In this document: positions 28,838-37,564 of the stretch, in pieces
Layout: each line of letters opens with the position of its first letter
Position numbering within the stretch: position 1 is the first letter of the stretch
Source of the DNA: Palleniella intestinalis
Lineage (GTDB): Bacteria; Bacteroidota; Bacteroidia; Bacteroidales; Bacteroidaceae
DNA: 64,000 nt
Reading direction: 5' to 3'
Assembly: GCF_013166595.1 (NCBI RefSeq)
Contig: NZ_JABKKG010000009.1
Coordinates: 1 to 64,000 of the forward strand
The notes under the pieces: model-generated
The model's input: only the letters and a program-made list of their open reading frames with translations
Database searches by the model: none
What the model was told of the DNA's origin: nothing
Position numbers and translations under genes: made by a program

Positions 28838-28916
28838 AAAGGTTACCTTTGGCGCGATGAAACGTTACTAAAAGCACTGCAATCCGTTACCAAAAGCACC
28901 ATGAATGGTAACGATT
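28838..28916. repeat. 22-bp-period palindrome array 1 (four units)
   Basis: Four 13-bp units begin at 28838, 28860, 28882 and 28904, exactly 22 bp apart: AAAGGTTACCTTT, AAACGTTACTAAA, ATCCGTTACCAAA, AATGGTAACGATT. The first is a perfect odd palindrome. The 9-nt spacers differ (GGCGCGATG, AGCACTGCA, AGCACCATG). An outer inverted repeat (28870-28881 with 28918-28928 region, AAAGCACTGCA / TGCAGTGCTTTT) makes units 3-4 the loop of a hairpin. Related arrays lie at 43127 and 46493. Function unknown. Confidence 0.75.
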
Positions 28917-29079
28917 TGCAGTGCTTTTCTGCTTATTTGGTTTTCGAGAAAATGCTAAAGCGTTGATTGGTAGGAAGATAGTGGAAATGCTAAAATTTGC
29001 CGGATTCTTGAATTTCCCTTTCTGAAAAATCTGCAAGCGATTCTCAGAGGGCAAAAACGGCGTGAGTTTTCTTAAAATA

Positions 29080-29373
29080 ACGTGAGTTCGACGAATTTGC
29101 AACTATCCGGTAGAATGAAGCAAAACGCCATATATACAAGTATATCTATAAAGCATTGGCAACTATTTTGTTCCTATTGTTTTTGGAGGATAGGCTTTCC
29201 TGCTTGTCCACGATCAATCAGTGGTTCTCTGTGGACAAAACGCCTTGCAGCCGTCAGATAGGATGGAAAGCCTGTCCTCCAAGCGACACTCGTACGAGAT
29301 TTGATGTGAATTTTAATGATAATTTTGCTTTTACAAACAGACCCTCAAACAATTAAACTCGTCGAACTCACGT
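29080..29373. mobile_element. MITE-like element, copy A
   Basis: Terminal inverted repeats: ACGTGAGTTCGACGAATTTG (29080-29099) and AAACTCGTCGAACTCACGT (29355-29373), one mismatch. The left ~50 bp recur almost unchanged in copy B at 39978. No coding capacity. A long nested hairpin fills the middle (29183-29282). Clear target duplications are not seen. It most likely moves in trans with a transposase elsewhere. Confidence 0.7.
29183..29282. repeat. Nested hairpin inside MITE copy A
   Basis: TTGGAGGATAGGCTTTCC (29183-29200) pairs with GGAAAGCCTGTCCTCCAA (29265-29282) with one G-U/A-C difference, and TTGTCCAC (29204-29211) pairs with GTGGACAA (29231-29238) within. Copy B lacks this part, so it is either a second insertion or a variable core. 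It could fold as RNA or as a DNA cruciform. Confidence 0.6.
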
Positions 29374-29394
29374 TATATTACCGAAAAATGCGCT

Positions 29395-29445
29395 ACAAAA
29401 AAAACGGCAATCCCATAAAAAAGTCAGGATTGTCGTTTTTTTTGT
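29395..29445. terminator. Bidirectional terminator after the exported-protein operon
   Basis: ACAAAAAAAACGGCAATCC (29395-29413) pairs with GGATTGTCGTTTTTTTTGT (29427-29445). The A and T runs let it act on both strands; the relevant transcript is the minus-strand operon whose last gene stops at 29482. Confidence 0.9.
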
Positions 29446-29481
29446 ATGTCTTGAATGCTTTTATCTCTTTCGGAGTGCATC

Positions 29482-30084
29482 CTATTCGAACTCAGAAAAC
29501 TCTCCGCCGTTGAAATATAAGGTGTTGTTGAACTCGTCAAATCCCATTGGGATTGGCTTTTCAAGTTTTTCCATCTCGTTAAGAATCTCTTTCAATGGTT
29601 TTCCTTCGTCGACATATTTTGCACAACTGTATTTTGCTGTGATTTTACCATCTTTCAACTCTGCCACATAGCTTTGTGACTCAGCCGGAAGGTTCACTCG
29701 CATCCAATCCGTGTGAATCATGACATGAGTATTGTCGATTTTGTCGATGCTGATGGTGCCTTGGTGGCGTATCTTGTCCAATGGCTTTGATGATGTGAAG
29801 TATTTGCCAAACATTTCTAATGGGATATTTGCCTCGCAAGTAGTGGCAACTGCTTGAGCGACATAACCTTCTTTGCCATTGAATTCTATTTTATACCAAC
29901 CATCAAGTTCCTCAATGCAAGGAACAAGAACGGTAGCTGCCAGTGTGCCGATTTTCGCGGCGGCGGTGGATGGGGCTGTCCTGACATTAACATTTCCTTT
30001 CATTGAGGAAACATACAGGGACTGCGCTTGTATGGCGTATAGCCCAACAAGCAGGAATACTATTGTCAATGACGCTTTTTTCAT
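29482..30084 (-). CDS. Exported protein with bacterial SH3 domain
   Basis: A 200-residue product with a signal peptide (about 1-20, cut after IQAQ). Residues ~22-80 form a bacterial SH3 (SH3_3) domain: GNVNVRTAPSTAAAKIG then GWYKIEFNGKEGYV. These domains commonly bind cell-wall peptides or glycans. Residues 90-200 are beta-rich and unfamiliar. Last gene of a three-gene minus-strand operon of exported proteins, 14 bp after its neighbour. Confidence 0.85.
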   Translation of the reverse strand: MKKASLTIVFLLVGLYAIQAQSLYVSSMKGNVNVRTAPSTAAAKIGTLAATVLVPCIEELDGWYKIEFNGKEGYVAQAVATTCEANIPLEMFGKYFTSSKPLDKIRHQGTISIDKIDNTHVMIHTDWMRVNLPAESQSYVAELKDGKITAKYSCAKYVDEGKPLKEILNEMEKLEKPIPMGFDEFNNTLYFNGGEFSEFE

Positions 30085-30098
30085 GACTTGTGTCTTGT

Positions 30099-30923
30099 TT
30101 ATTGTTTGGAAATGTTACGAAGCAAAAGACCTGGAGTCCAGTGATTCCTATTCTGTGAAAGATTGAATTTTTGGCGTATCGTATTAAAACGCTCGTTTGC
30201 ACCGCCGGTCACTGAGAGTTGTCCCTTTATGGCTTCCCCTACCGGTAAGGTTTGAGGAAATTTTGTCGAAACAGGATATTCTTCTCCTTCTTCGTTTCTT
30301 GCGACACCTCTGCCAAAATCAGCTACATCGATAGTATAATCCTTGCGTCCGTTGTTGGTAAGCGTGAACTCTACGACAAGATCCTTGCCGTTGGCATAGA
30401 CTTTGCCGACATTGAGCATTATTTCATTGTCATAGAACACACATCCTTGCTTGTTGGAAACCGGAAATGATGGCAATTCGATGTTGTTGAACCGATAGTC
30501 GTAGTCACCGTAAGGATTCGCGTCAGTGGATTTGCTTGATTCCGGTGCTCTGCCAACAAGTTTTATTGATGTTATCTTCTCGGCGTTAAGAGGTATTTCG
30601 GAAATCCATGTGTTTATGGCTACCGGCTCTCTGGCGGGAAGGTTCACAGCACCGTAACCTATGGTTCCGTCGATAGGATATTTTCCTTCGCCGTCAATGA
30701 CTACTTCGCTGTCCGAGAATGACAGGTTGACGCGATTCTCGTCTCTTGAATTGTTGTTGACGATGACAAGATTGAATTGCGCCTCATTACCGGAGCGGTG
30801 GATGCGTTCCACGTTTATGCTCATGGCAACTCCCTTGATACCATTACGGTTATTAGCGTCTATGGCATAGCTGCCGCTTGCCGCGCATAGTGCAAGCAAT
30901 AACGAACAAATGACTTTTCTCAT
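30099..30923 (-). CDS. Exported beta-sandwich protein, function unknown
   Basis: A 274-residue product with a signal peptide (about 1-20, ending SGSYA). The body has two beta-rich halves resembling Ig-like/DUF4352-type domains, with repeated phrases for exposed strands (FNLVIVNNNSRDENRVNLSF; VVEFTLTNNGRKDYTIDV). No catalytic motif. It starts 3 bp after the lipoprotein gene, so the two are translated together. Family not identified. Confidence 0.78.
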   Translation of the reverse strand: MRKVICSLLLALCAASGSYAIDANNRNGIKGVAMSINVERIHRSGNEAQFNLVIVNNNSRDENRVNLSFSDSEVVIDGEGKYPIDGTIGYGAVNLPAREPVAINTWISEIPLNAEKITSIKLVGRAPESSKSTDANPYGDYDYRFNNIELPSFPVSNKQGCVFYDNEIMLNVGKVYANGKDLVVEFTLTNNGRKDYTIDVADFGRGVARNEEGEEYPVSTKFPQTLPVGEAIKGQLSVTGGANERFNTIRQKFNLSQNRNHWTPGLLLRNISKQ

Positions 30924-30926
30924 GAC

Positions 30927-31352
30927 TTAGTTGACTCTTTCTACATACCATTTTCCATTCTCTTTTTCAAGAACAACCTCGCGGATGTAGCCTTCGCTGT
31001 CCTCAAAAAAAACTTTCGCACTTGTTGCCTCATCCGTGAAATCGCCACCTCCGATGCCGGCATGGATGCTTTTGAACGTAAATGTCTTTTGTTCTTTCTC
31101 TTCCTCTTTATAAGTTCCTTTTTCTTTCATTTCTTTCACAAGTGCAATCATCTTGTCAATCTGCTCTATGGTATAGGTGTTGGAAGGCTTGATGATTTTT
31201 TTCATGGATTCGTAGTCTCCAGTGGTTTTGCATACCAAGGCCGCTTCTGCCACTGCTTTCGGATCTGACTGGTTGACACTGTCGCTACATGACACCATTG
31301 CCATGGTCAACAGCGAAATGAGGATGGTGCGACAAAATTTGTATTTTCTCAT
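30927..31352 (-). CDS. Small lipoprotein, DUF4878-like
   Basis: Starting at ATG 31352 gives a 141-residue lipoprotein: MRKYKFCRTILISLLTMAMV then lipobox VSC; an in-frame ATG at 31376 adds eight residues that would not suit a signal peptide. The body (DPKAVAEAALVCKTTGDYESMKKII ... YIREVVLEKENGKWYVERV) matches the cystatin/NTF2-like DUF4878 fold by its helix-then-sheet pattern and the closing GKWYV. First gene of the minus-strand operon, behind the structured RNA at 31.4-31.6 kb. Confidence 0.8.
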   Translation of the reverse strand: MRKYKFCRTILISLLTMAMVSCSDSVNQSDPKAVAEAALVCKTTGDYESMKKIIKPSNTYTIEQIDKMIALVKEMKEKGTYKEEEKEQKTFTFKSIHAGIGGGDFTDEATSAKVFFEDSEGYIREVVLEKENGKWYVERVN

Positions 31353-31410
31353 ATTCTTAAAAAACATGCTGGTCAATCCTCATCCAGCCGATAGGGTAAT
31401 ATTTATATAT

Positions 31411-31629
31411 AAAAAGGTGTGAGGATTATATCGCTTCTTACCCTAAGTTCAGGTCTTGGCTTACCTACGAGATGGATAAGATTGACAGCCCCACACCGAT
31501 TAAGCTTATACAATCCCTTTACGGGTGGGTATATAGCTACCGGTGCAGGTGCTATCTCAACCTAATCTTCATCTCGTTTCAGACGGCCAAGTTTGAACTT
31601 AGAAGATAAGATGTCAATAACACCTTTTT
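31411..31629 (-). ncRNA. Rod-shaped structured RNA, 6S-like or a leader
   Basis: Read on the minus strand, AAAAAGGTGT (from 31629) pairs with ACACCTTTTT (to 31411). Inside, stems continue in register: TCTTA/TAAGA, CTAAGTTC/GAACTTAG, CTTGGC/GCCAAG, CGAGATG/CATCTCG, then GATTAGGTTGA with TCAATCTTATC, CACCG/CGGTG, AGCT/AGCT, TATAC/GTATA and a CCC/GGG tip. The result is one long rod broken by internal loops, ending in a T run. That is the general form of 6S RNA, which mimics an open promoter. It also lies 59 nt before the DUF4878 gene, so a leader element is the alternative. Strand is chosen by the promoter at 31705. Confidence 0.5.
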
Positions 31630-31697
31630 GGCGGAATTATTCCGCTATTGGTAAATCGGAAACAATGATTCTGCCTCTACAGAACTGAATCCGACTG

Positions 31698-31705
31698 CAA
31701 AGATA
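31698..31705 (-). promoter_or_regulatory. -7 element for the structured RNA / exported-protein operon
   Basis: TATCTTTG on the minus strand (31705 to 31698). No clear -33 at 19-20 nt. The transcript would start near 31691, about 60 nt before the rod, and this 5' part holds GCGGAA/TTCCGC (31632-31646 region). Confidence 0.5.
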
Positions 31706-31847
31706 AACAAATTTTCTAAATTATGTGCGTTGAAGTTGCGAAAAATGATTTTTTATGATATAAAATTTTGTGGTTTGCAGAAAAACAAGTATTTTTACAC
31801 TGAGTAACAGAAAACAATAACAGCTATGCCTGGGATAGTCTGATTTT

Positions 31848-32099
31848 ATGGATATGATACCTCGTATAAAGAAATTGGAACCAAGGGAAAACTATCATCT
31901 TTACGTTGAGTTTGATGATGGACGCAAGGTGATGTATGATGTCAATGACGATATTCGGACATTGCCGATATTCCATGATTTGAAGGATGTGTATGGTCTT
32001 TTCAACCAAGTGCAGCTTGATGAGAGCAGGACTTGCGTTTATTGGAACGATATGATAGACCTTGCAAGTGACAGCATCTACAAATATGGAGTCCAATAA
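31848..32099 (+). CDS. DUF2442 protein
   Basis: An 83-residue product that fits DUF2442: an N-terminal beta sheet (PRIKKLEPRENYHLYVEFDDGRKVMYDV) then LPIFHDLKDVYGLFNQVQLD and an ending with VYWNDMIDLASDSIYKYGV. The family often pairs with DUF4160 in toxin-antitoxin-like modules, but no partner is beside it here. Start could also be the next Met (residue 3). Function unknown. Confidence 0.82.
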   Translation: MDMIPRIKKLEPRENYHLYVEFDDGRKVMYDVNDDIRTLPIFHDLKDVYGLFNQVQLDESRTCVYWNDMIDLASDSIYKYGVQ

Positions 32100-32127
32100 G
32101 GGCTTGTATTGAATTGTTCGATGCCGT

Positions 32128-33339
32128 TCAGAGGCGTATTCCTGCACCAATCATAAGGTTTTGGGGCTCATTGAAATTGCCTAAACGATAGCCCACGTTA
32201 AGGAAGAACCGGCGTGTGATGAAAGTTTTCAGCGCGAGAGACTGGTAGAAACGTTTATCCCCTTGAGGGTTTATGATGTCATAGCCGATGCCGGCATTGA
32301 GGGAGAAAACAGGCATGGTCAGTTCGGCATGTGCCGAAAGTCCGGCTTTTATCTGTTTATGGAATGGAGGGCGCATGAATTTCATTCCTTCATCATGGTT
32401 GCCTGTCACCAGATACGATGCCAGTCCGGCACTCTCGTCCCATTGTAAATCCGCAGCCGGACCTACCGCCACCCAACGGTTGAGGCGGTACATAGGGGCG
32501 AACTGAAGCCCTGCTATCCCGAAAACGCTGTTGCATAGCTGAGGCTCGGAATTTTCACCAATATAGACTATGCGCTTGCGCAAGGCTACGTAAGCCATGA
32601 TATCGTAGAACCAGCGTCTGCGGTCTGCCTCCTGTTCGATGTCCGGAGCCGGCTTATGGTGCTCTTTTTGTGGATTGATTGTGTAAGCCAATCCTACTGT
32701 CGCGCCGATGGTGTTCACTCCGGCATTCGGCCATGATGTGTTGCCATTGGAATAATGGTTGGCGTTCACTCCGAGCATCATCCGCCAACGGTCGTCAAGG
32801 TCATAATGGAATTTCAGCCCGATGCCCATGTGGGCGGTCACGGAAGTGCTTACTACCGTATTCTGCTCAGCGTTTTCCCTGTTGCTATGTTTCCACCCGA
32901 ACGCTGCTCCGAACTGCCATTCGTAGCCGAGCCACAACCGTTTGCTGAGATGAGCTATCGGCGCACCCTGATAAATGTATAATGAAACAGGTGTGCCGAG
33001 GACATTGTCGGCATGGAATGTGTTAATGTCAATGCCCACTCCCTGATACACCCCTTTGTATAACAAGCCCTCGCGCGTCTCCGGATTGAAGCTGAAATCC
33101 ATGCGCAATGTCCCTGTCAAGTTGCTGTCTATTATCTTGCCGGCAAGGTTCTCTCCTCTAAGGCAACTGTTTGTTCCAGGCACCCATGCAGGTGAAATCT
33201 CAGTGCTGATGCGCCATTCCACCGGACGGGAGAAGCCTGTCGGTATGGTGTCAGGCTTTGCCGGCAAGCTTATTGCCATAAGGATAATGACAAGGGAGTG
33301 TATCTTGTTTCGCATCTTTACTGATATTGTTTTAATCAT
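32128..33339 (-). CDS. PagL-like outer-membrane barrel (lipid A deacylase family)
   Basis: A 403-residue protein with a signal peptide (about 9-29; an alternative start at Met9 gives a cleaner one). The N-terminal half resembles acyloxyacyl hydrolase/PagL: His195-x-Ser197 in NHYSNGN after alternating strands, as in the family's catalytic His-Ser pair. Residues ~245-403 add further strands, so the barrel is longer than the ~150-residue PagL; such long forms are seen in Bacteroidetes. It probably trims acyl chains from lipid A in the outer membrane; activity is inferred. Convergent with DUF2442. Confidence 0.75.
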   Translation of the reverse strand: MIKTISVKMRNKIHSLVIILMAISLPAKPDTIPTGFSRPVEWRISTEISPAWVPGTNSCLRGENLAGKIIDSNLTGTLRMDFSFNPETREGLLYKGVYQGVGIDINTFHADNVLGTPVSLYIYQGAPIAHLSKRLWLGYEWQFGAAFGWKHSNRENAEQNTVVSTSVTAHMGIGLKFHYDLDDRWRMMLGVNANHYSNGNTSWPNAGVNTIGATVGLAYTINPQKEHHKPAPDIEQEADRRRWFYDIMAYVALRKRIVYIGENSEPQLCNSVFGIAGLQFAPMYRLNRWVAVGPAADLQWDESAGLASYLVTGNHDEGMKFMRPPFHKQIKAGLSAHAELTMPVFSLNAGIGYDIINPQGDKRFYQSLALKTFITRRFFLNVGYRLGNFNEPQNLMIGAGIRL

Positions 33340-33382
33340 AGGATGTTGTGCCTAAGCCATTGGTATGAGAGGGTTGCGCCTT

Positions 33383-34897
33383 TTACATGAGCGACAGGAA
33401 CGCTTTCGGGAGCGCATCGATGATGTCCGTGGCGATAAGGCTCTCGCATCCCTTGTCCATTGCCGCTATGTCGCCGGCAAGTCCGTGGAGGTACATGCCA
33501 AGGACGGTGGCTTCCGCCTGTGAATATCCGCGTGCCATGAGTCCCACGATGATGCCCGTCAGCACATCACCGCTGCCTGCTGTCGCCATTCCGCTGTTGC
33601 CTGTCGTGTTGAATATGACAGAACCGTCAGGCTGGCAGAGCAGGGAATAATGCCCTTTCAGGAGAATGTATGCCTGCATGCGCTGCGCCATTTCGCGCGC
33701 TTTGGCAAACCGTCCGTAGTCACTGTTGTTATCCGAACCGTCCAGACGGTCGAACTCCTTCGGGTGAGGAGTAAGCACCAGTCCCGGTGGCAGTTGCTGC
33801 AGCCATGCCCTGCGGTAGCCGAGGATGTTCAGTGCGTCGGCATCAAGCACCATCGGGCGCGAGGTGCGGCGTATCTGTGACATGAGAGTCACTGCCGTTG
33901 TGTCACGCTGCCCTATGCCCGGGCCTATTGCCACGGCGTTGTAGTGGTCAGTGTCCATCGGTTCGGAGAAGCAGTATTCATCCTTGTCGATATGCACAAT
34001 CGCCTCCGGTACAGAGATTTGCATGATGTCATAGTTGCGGTCAGGGATGTGTGCCGTAACCTTTCCCACTCCGGAGCGTAAGCATGCCTTTGTCGCAAGG
34101 ACGGCTGCGCCCGCCATACCATAAGAGCCGGCGATGATGAGGGCGTGCCCCATTGTGCCTTTGTGTGCGAAATCGTTGCGCTTCTTTATGAGTGACACAA
34201 CGTTGTTGCGCTCAATCACTGTGAAAGGAGAAGGTGTGCTCTTTATCCAATCCTCAGAGAGGTTGATGTCAAGAACCTCTATGTCGCCGAGAAACTGTTG
34301 GCAGTCGGCGAAGTACATGCACAGTTTTTTCATCTGCAGTGTAAGGGTGAGGTCGGCGCGGATGATGCTTGAGTTTATGTTGTATGTGTTGTCCTCCGCC
34401 ATAAGTCCCGAAGGCAGGTCGATGCTCACCACAGTGCTGCCTGAGGTGTTGATGTAGCTGACGAGTGATGCAAAGCCTCCGCCAAGAGGTTTGTTGAGGC
34501 CGGAACCGAAAAGTCCGTCGATTACGAGAGTCTCCTCTGTGAGCATAGGAGGGTCAAACTCATCCCTGACTTCCATGAACCTCTTCACGTGTTTGGAGTC
34601 CTGAAGCCTTGTCTTGTTGGTATGGCAGTCCTTGCTGAGATTGTTCTTTATGTTGAAGAGGTAGACAGTGACACTGTATTGCCTCTCAGCCAGCAGTCTT
34701 GCCACAGCGAGGGCATCACCTCCATTGTTTCCCGGGCCTGCAAATACTGTTATGGGAGTCACTTGACTCCAGCGTTTTGTGATAGCCTGTGTCAGTACGG
34801 TGGCGGCACGCTCCATAAGGTCAATGGAGGAAATTGGCTCATGCTCTATCGTGAAAGTGTCAAGTTCGTGTATCTGTTTGCTTGTGAATATCTTCAT
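33383..34897 (-). CDS. nnr: Bifunctional NAD(P)HX epimerase/dehydratase
   Basis: Repairs hydrated NAD(P)H. The 504-residue product has the YjeF_N epimerase domain (~1-215; VFAGPGNNGGDALAVARLL near 50-68, and LVIDGLFGSGLNKPL) and the ribokinase-like ADP/ATP-dependent dehydratase domain (~225-500; GSYGMAGAAVLATKACLRSG, LTPHPKEFDRL, TAGSGDVLTGIIVGLMARG). Both active regions look complete. Divergent from hpt. Confidence 0.95.
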   Translation of the reverse strand: MKIFTSKQIHELDTFTIEHEPISSIDLMERAATVLTQAITKRWSQVTPITVFAGPGNNGGDALAVARLLAERQYSVTVYLFNIKNNLSKDCHTNKTRLQDSKHVKRFMEVRDEFDPPMLTEETLVIDGLFGSGLNKPLGGGFASLVSYINTSGSTVVSIDLPSGLMAEDNTYNINSSIIRADLTLTLQMKKLCMYFADCQQFLGDIEVLDINLSEDWIKSTPSPFTVIERNNVVSLIKKRNDFAHKGTMGHALIIAGSYGMAGAAVLATKACLRSGVGKVTAHIPDRNYDIMQISVPEAIVHIDKDEYCFSEPMDTDHYNAVAIGPGIGQRDTTAVTLMSQIRRTSRPMVLDADALNILGYRRAWLQQLPPGLVLTPHPKEFDRLDGSDNNSDYGRFAKAREMAQRMQAYILLKGHYSLLCQPDGSVIFNTTGNSGMATAGSGDVLTGIIVGLMARGYSQAEATVLGMYLHGLAGDIAAMDKGCESLIATDIIDALPKAFLSLM

Positions 34898-35036
34898 AGG
34901 TTTGGCATAAATAAAACGTTCATACTGTGCAAAAATACAAAATTAATGTAAATAACATGCCCCGTTTGCTGTTTTTTTATTAATTTTGTAGCAAATTTTG
35001 ATTTTGCAACATTAGAAATATATTCTGTAAAGCCAA

Positions 35037-35573
35037 ATGAAGGATATAAAACTGAAGGACAAGTCTTTCCGCCTTTCGTTGCCGGAGGCGGACATCCTTG
35101 CACGTATCAAGGAGGTTGCGGACAGGATAAACAAGGACTATGAGGGCAGAACTCCGCTGTTCCTTGCCGTGCTGAACGGTTCGTTCATGTTTGCGAGTGA
35201 CCTCATGAAAGAGATTTCCGTGGACTGTGAGATAAGTTTTGTGAAGCTCGCATCGTACCAGGGCACCATGTCCACGGGCAAGGTGCATGAGGTGATAGGC
35301 ATCAACGAGGACCTTCATGGCAGGGACATTGTCATTGTAGAGGACATTGTGGAGTCAGGCAAGACCATGGTGCAGATGATGGACTCGCTTGCCAACAGGC
35401 ATCCTGCATCGATAAAGATATGCACACTGTTCTTCAAACCGTCAAAACTGCAGGAGGATGTGACGGTCGACTACTGCGCGTTTGAGATTCCGGACGATTT
35501 CATTGTGGGCTACGGACTGGATTATGACCAGAGAGGAAGGAATCTTAGGGACATATACACAATAATTCCGTAA
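35037..35573 (+). CDS. hpt: Hypoxanthine phosphoribosyltransferase
   Basis: Makes IMP/GMP from the bases and PRPP in purine salvage. The 178-residue product has the PRPP motif VIVEDIVESGKTM, the flexible-loop region (KLASYQGTMSTGKVHEVIG) and the base-binding DDFIVGYGLDYDQRGRNL. A TAATTTTG at 34981-34988 may be its -7 element. adk follows after 98 bp; the two may share a transcript. Confidence 0.95.
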   Translation: MKDIKLKDKSFRLSLPEADILARIKEVADRINKDYEGRTPLFLAVLNGSFMFASDLMKEISVDCEISFVKLASYQGTMSTGKVHEVIGINEDLHGRDIVIVEDIVESGKTMVQMMDSLANRHPASIKICTLFFKPSKLQEDVTVDYCAFEIPDDFIVGYGLDYDQRGRNLRDIYTIIP

Positions 35574-35671
35574 CGGCATGTGCGGAATAAGGTGAGGGGA
35601 AGTTAAGGAGAAAACAAACAGAAGCATGCCTCTCACAAGACATGCGACAATTAAAAATATAAGGTAAAAAG

Positions 35672-36244
35672 ATGAAGAATATAGTGATTTTCGGTGCTCC
35701 CGGTTCAGGAAAGGGAACACAGAGTGACAAGATTATTGAGGAATTCGGAGTGGAACACATCTCAACAGGTGATGTGCTCAGAGCTGAGATAAAGGCAGGC
35801 ACGGAGCTTGGCAAGACAGCTGCTGCATACATCAATGACGGCAATTTGGTGCCTGACTCACTCATCATCGACATCCTCGCATCCGTTCTTGACAGCAAGG
35901 GCAAGGACATCAAGGGCGTTATCTTTGACGGCTTCCCACGCACGATAGCCCAGGCTGAGGCTCTTGACGTCATGCTCAAGGAGCGTGGCACTGAAGTGTC
36001 AACAGTAATCGGACTGGAGGTTGACGACGCGGAGCTTATCGCGCGCATCATTGCACGTGGAAAGACCAGCGGACGTGCTGACGACAATGAGGAGACAGCC
36101 AAGAAGCGTCTTGACACATACTACGGTCAGACCCTTCCACTGAAGGATTTCTACATCGAGCAGGGCAAGTACACTAAAATCAATGGTGTCGGCTCTATTG
36201 ATGACATCTATGCGGAAATCAGCAAGGCAATCAAGGCTTGCTAA
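35672..36244 (+). CDS. adk: Adenylate kinase
   Basis: Interconverts ATP+AMP and 2 ADP. The 190-residue product has the P-loop GAPGSGKGTQ (8-17), AMP-binding GDVLRAEIKAGT and FDGFPRTIAQAE, and a short LID (ARIIARGKTSGRADDNEET) without the zinc-binding insert of long forms. Confidence 0.96.
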   Translation: MKNIVIFGAPGSGKGTQSDKIIEEFGVEHISTGDVLRAEIKAGTELGKTAAAYINDGNLVPDSLIIDILASVLDSKGKDIKGVIFDGFPRTIAQAEALDVMLKERGTEVSTVIGLEVDDAELIARIIARGKTSGRADDNEETAKKRLDTYYGQTLPLKDFYIEQGKYTKINGVGSIDDIYAEISKAIKAC

Positions 36245-36299
36245 GAGAACAACCGGCATCCGGTTATTAAAAGAACATACACATTAATATAAATATATT

Positions 36300-37496
36300 A
36301 TGGAATCGAACTTCGTCGACTATGTCAAGATACAGTGCCGCTCAGGAAAGGGCGGACGCGGGTCCATGCACCTGCGCCACGTTAAGTACAATCCCAACGG
36401 CGGTCCTGACGGAGGCGACGGAGGAAACGGTGGCAGTATCATCCTTCGTGGCAACCATAACTATTGGACTCTGCTTCACCTGAAGTACCAGCGCCATTTC
36501 TTTGCCGAGCACGGCGGTAATGGCGGAAGGGACAAATGCCATGGCACAAACGGCAAGAACATCTATATCGATGTGCCTTGCGGTACTGTTGTCTATGACG
36601 CAGAGACAGGAAAATATGTTTGTGACGTGACCTATGACGGTCAGGAGGTGCTGCTTCTGAAAGGCGGTCGTGGCGGACTTGGCAATTTCCAGTTCCGCTC
36701 CGCCACCAATCAGGCACCGCGCTATGCGCAGCCGGGCGAGCCTATGCAGGAGATGACGGTAATCATGGAACTGAAACTCCTTGCCGATGTCGGACTTGTA
36801 GGTCTTCCTAATGCCGGCAAATCGACACTGCTCTCGGCTGTGTCCTCGGCGCGTCCGAAGATAGCCAACTACCCTTTCACCACCCTTGAGCCGTCCCTCG
36901 GCATCGTATCCTATCGTGACCACCAGTCATTCGTCATGGCTGACATTCCAGGAATCATCGAAGGAGCGTCAGAGGGTAAGGGACTCGGACTGCGTTTCCT
37001 GCGCCATATAGAGCGAAACTCACTCCTTCTCTTCATGGTTCCCGGCGATACGGAGAACATAAAGAAAGAGTACGAGCTCCTGCTCAACGAGCTTCGCAAC
37101 TTTAACCCTGAGATGCTTGACAAGCATCGTGTGCTTGCTGTGACCAAGTGCGACCTTCTTGACGATGAGTTGTGCGAGATGCTGCGCGAGGAACTGGAGA
37201 GATCCCTCTCTTCGGACAACGAAAAACTGAAAGTTGTGTTTATCTCTTCGGTGACAGGCAAGGGCATTGACGAGCTGAAAGATATTCTTTGGGCAGAACT
37301 TAACTCAGAGAGCAACAAGCTGCTTGACATCACAAAGGACGACACCCTTGTTCACCGTGACAAGGACATGTCACGCTTCAAGCAGGAGATGCTTGCGGAA
37401 GGCGAGGACAATGTCATCTTCATTGAAGACGAAATGGATGAAGATGAGTTTGACATCGAGGAACTTGATGATTACGAAGTGGAGGATGTGGAATAG
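36300..37496 (+). CDS. obgE: Obg GTPase
   Basis: Essential GTPase for 50S maturation and stringent signalling. The 398-residue protein has the Gly-rich Obg fold (1-158; [27 protein letters not shown]), the G domain (G1 [10 protein letters not shown]3 [11 protein letters not shown]4 TKCD) and a long acidic tail ([18 protein letters not shown]). Follows adk by 55 bp. Confidence 0.96.
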   Translation: MESNFVDYVKIQCRSGKGGRGSMHLRHVKYNPNGGPDGGDGGNGGSIILRGNHNYWTLLHLKYQRHFFAEHGGNGGRDKCHGTNGKNIYIDVPCGTVVYDAETGKYVCDVTYDGQEVLLLKGGRGGLGNFQFRSATNQAPRYAQPGEPMQEMTVIMELKLLADVGLVGLPNAGKSTLLSAVSSARPKIANYPFTTLEPSLGIVSYRDHQSFVMADIPGIIEGASEGKGLGLRFLRHIERNSLLLFMVPGDTENIKKEYELLLNELRNFNPEMLDKHRVLAVTKCDLLDDELCEMLREELERSLSSDNEKLKVVFISSVTGKGIDELKDILWAELNSESNKLLDITKDDTLVHRDKDMSRFKQEMLAEGEDNVIFIEDEMDEDEFDIEELDDYEVEDVE

Positions 37497-37564
37497 GAAT
37501 CTTCATGTAAAAGAATGTGATTCTCCACAGAAAACAATAGAAATCTCCACGAAACAAGAATACA

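Noticed and set aside
28838..28916. CRISPR array reading of the 22-bp-period repeats
   Set aside because: Units are 13 bp with 9-nt spacers and only four copies; no cas genes are in the window.
29156..29356. 66-codon plus-strand ORF inside MITE copy A
   Set aside because: Lies wholly within the long inverted repeat; no protein features.
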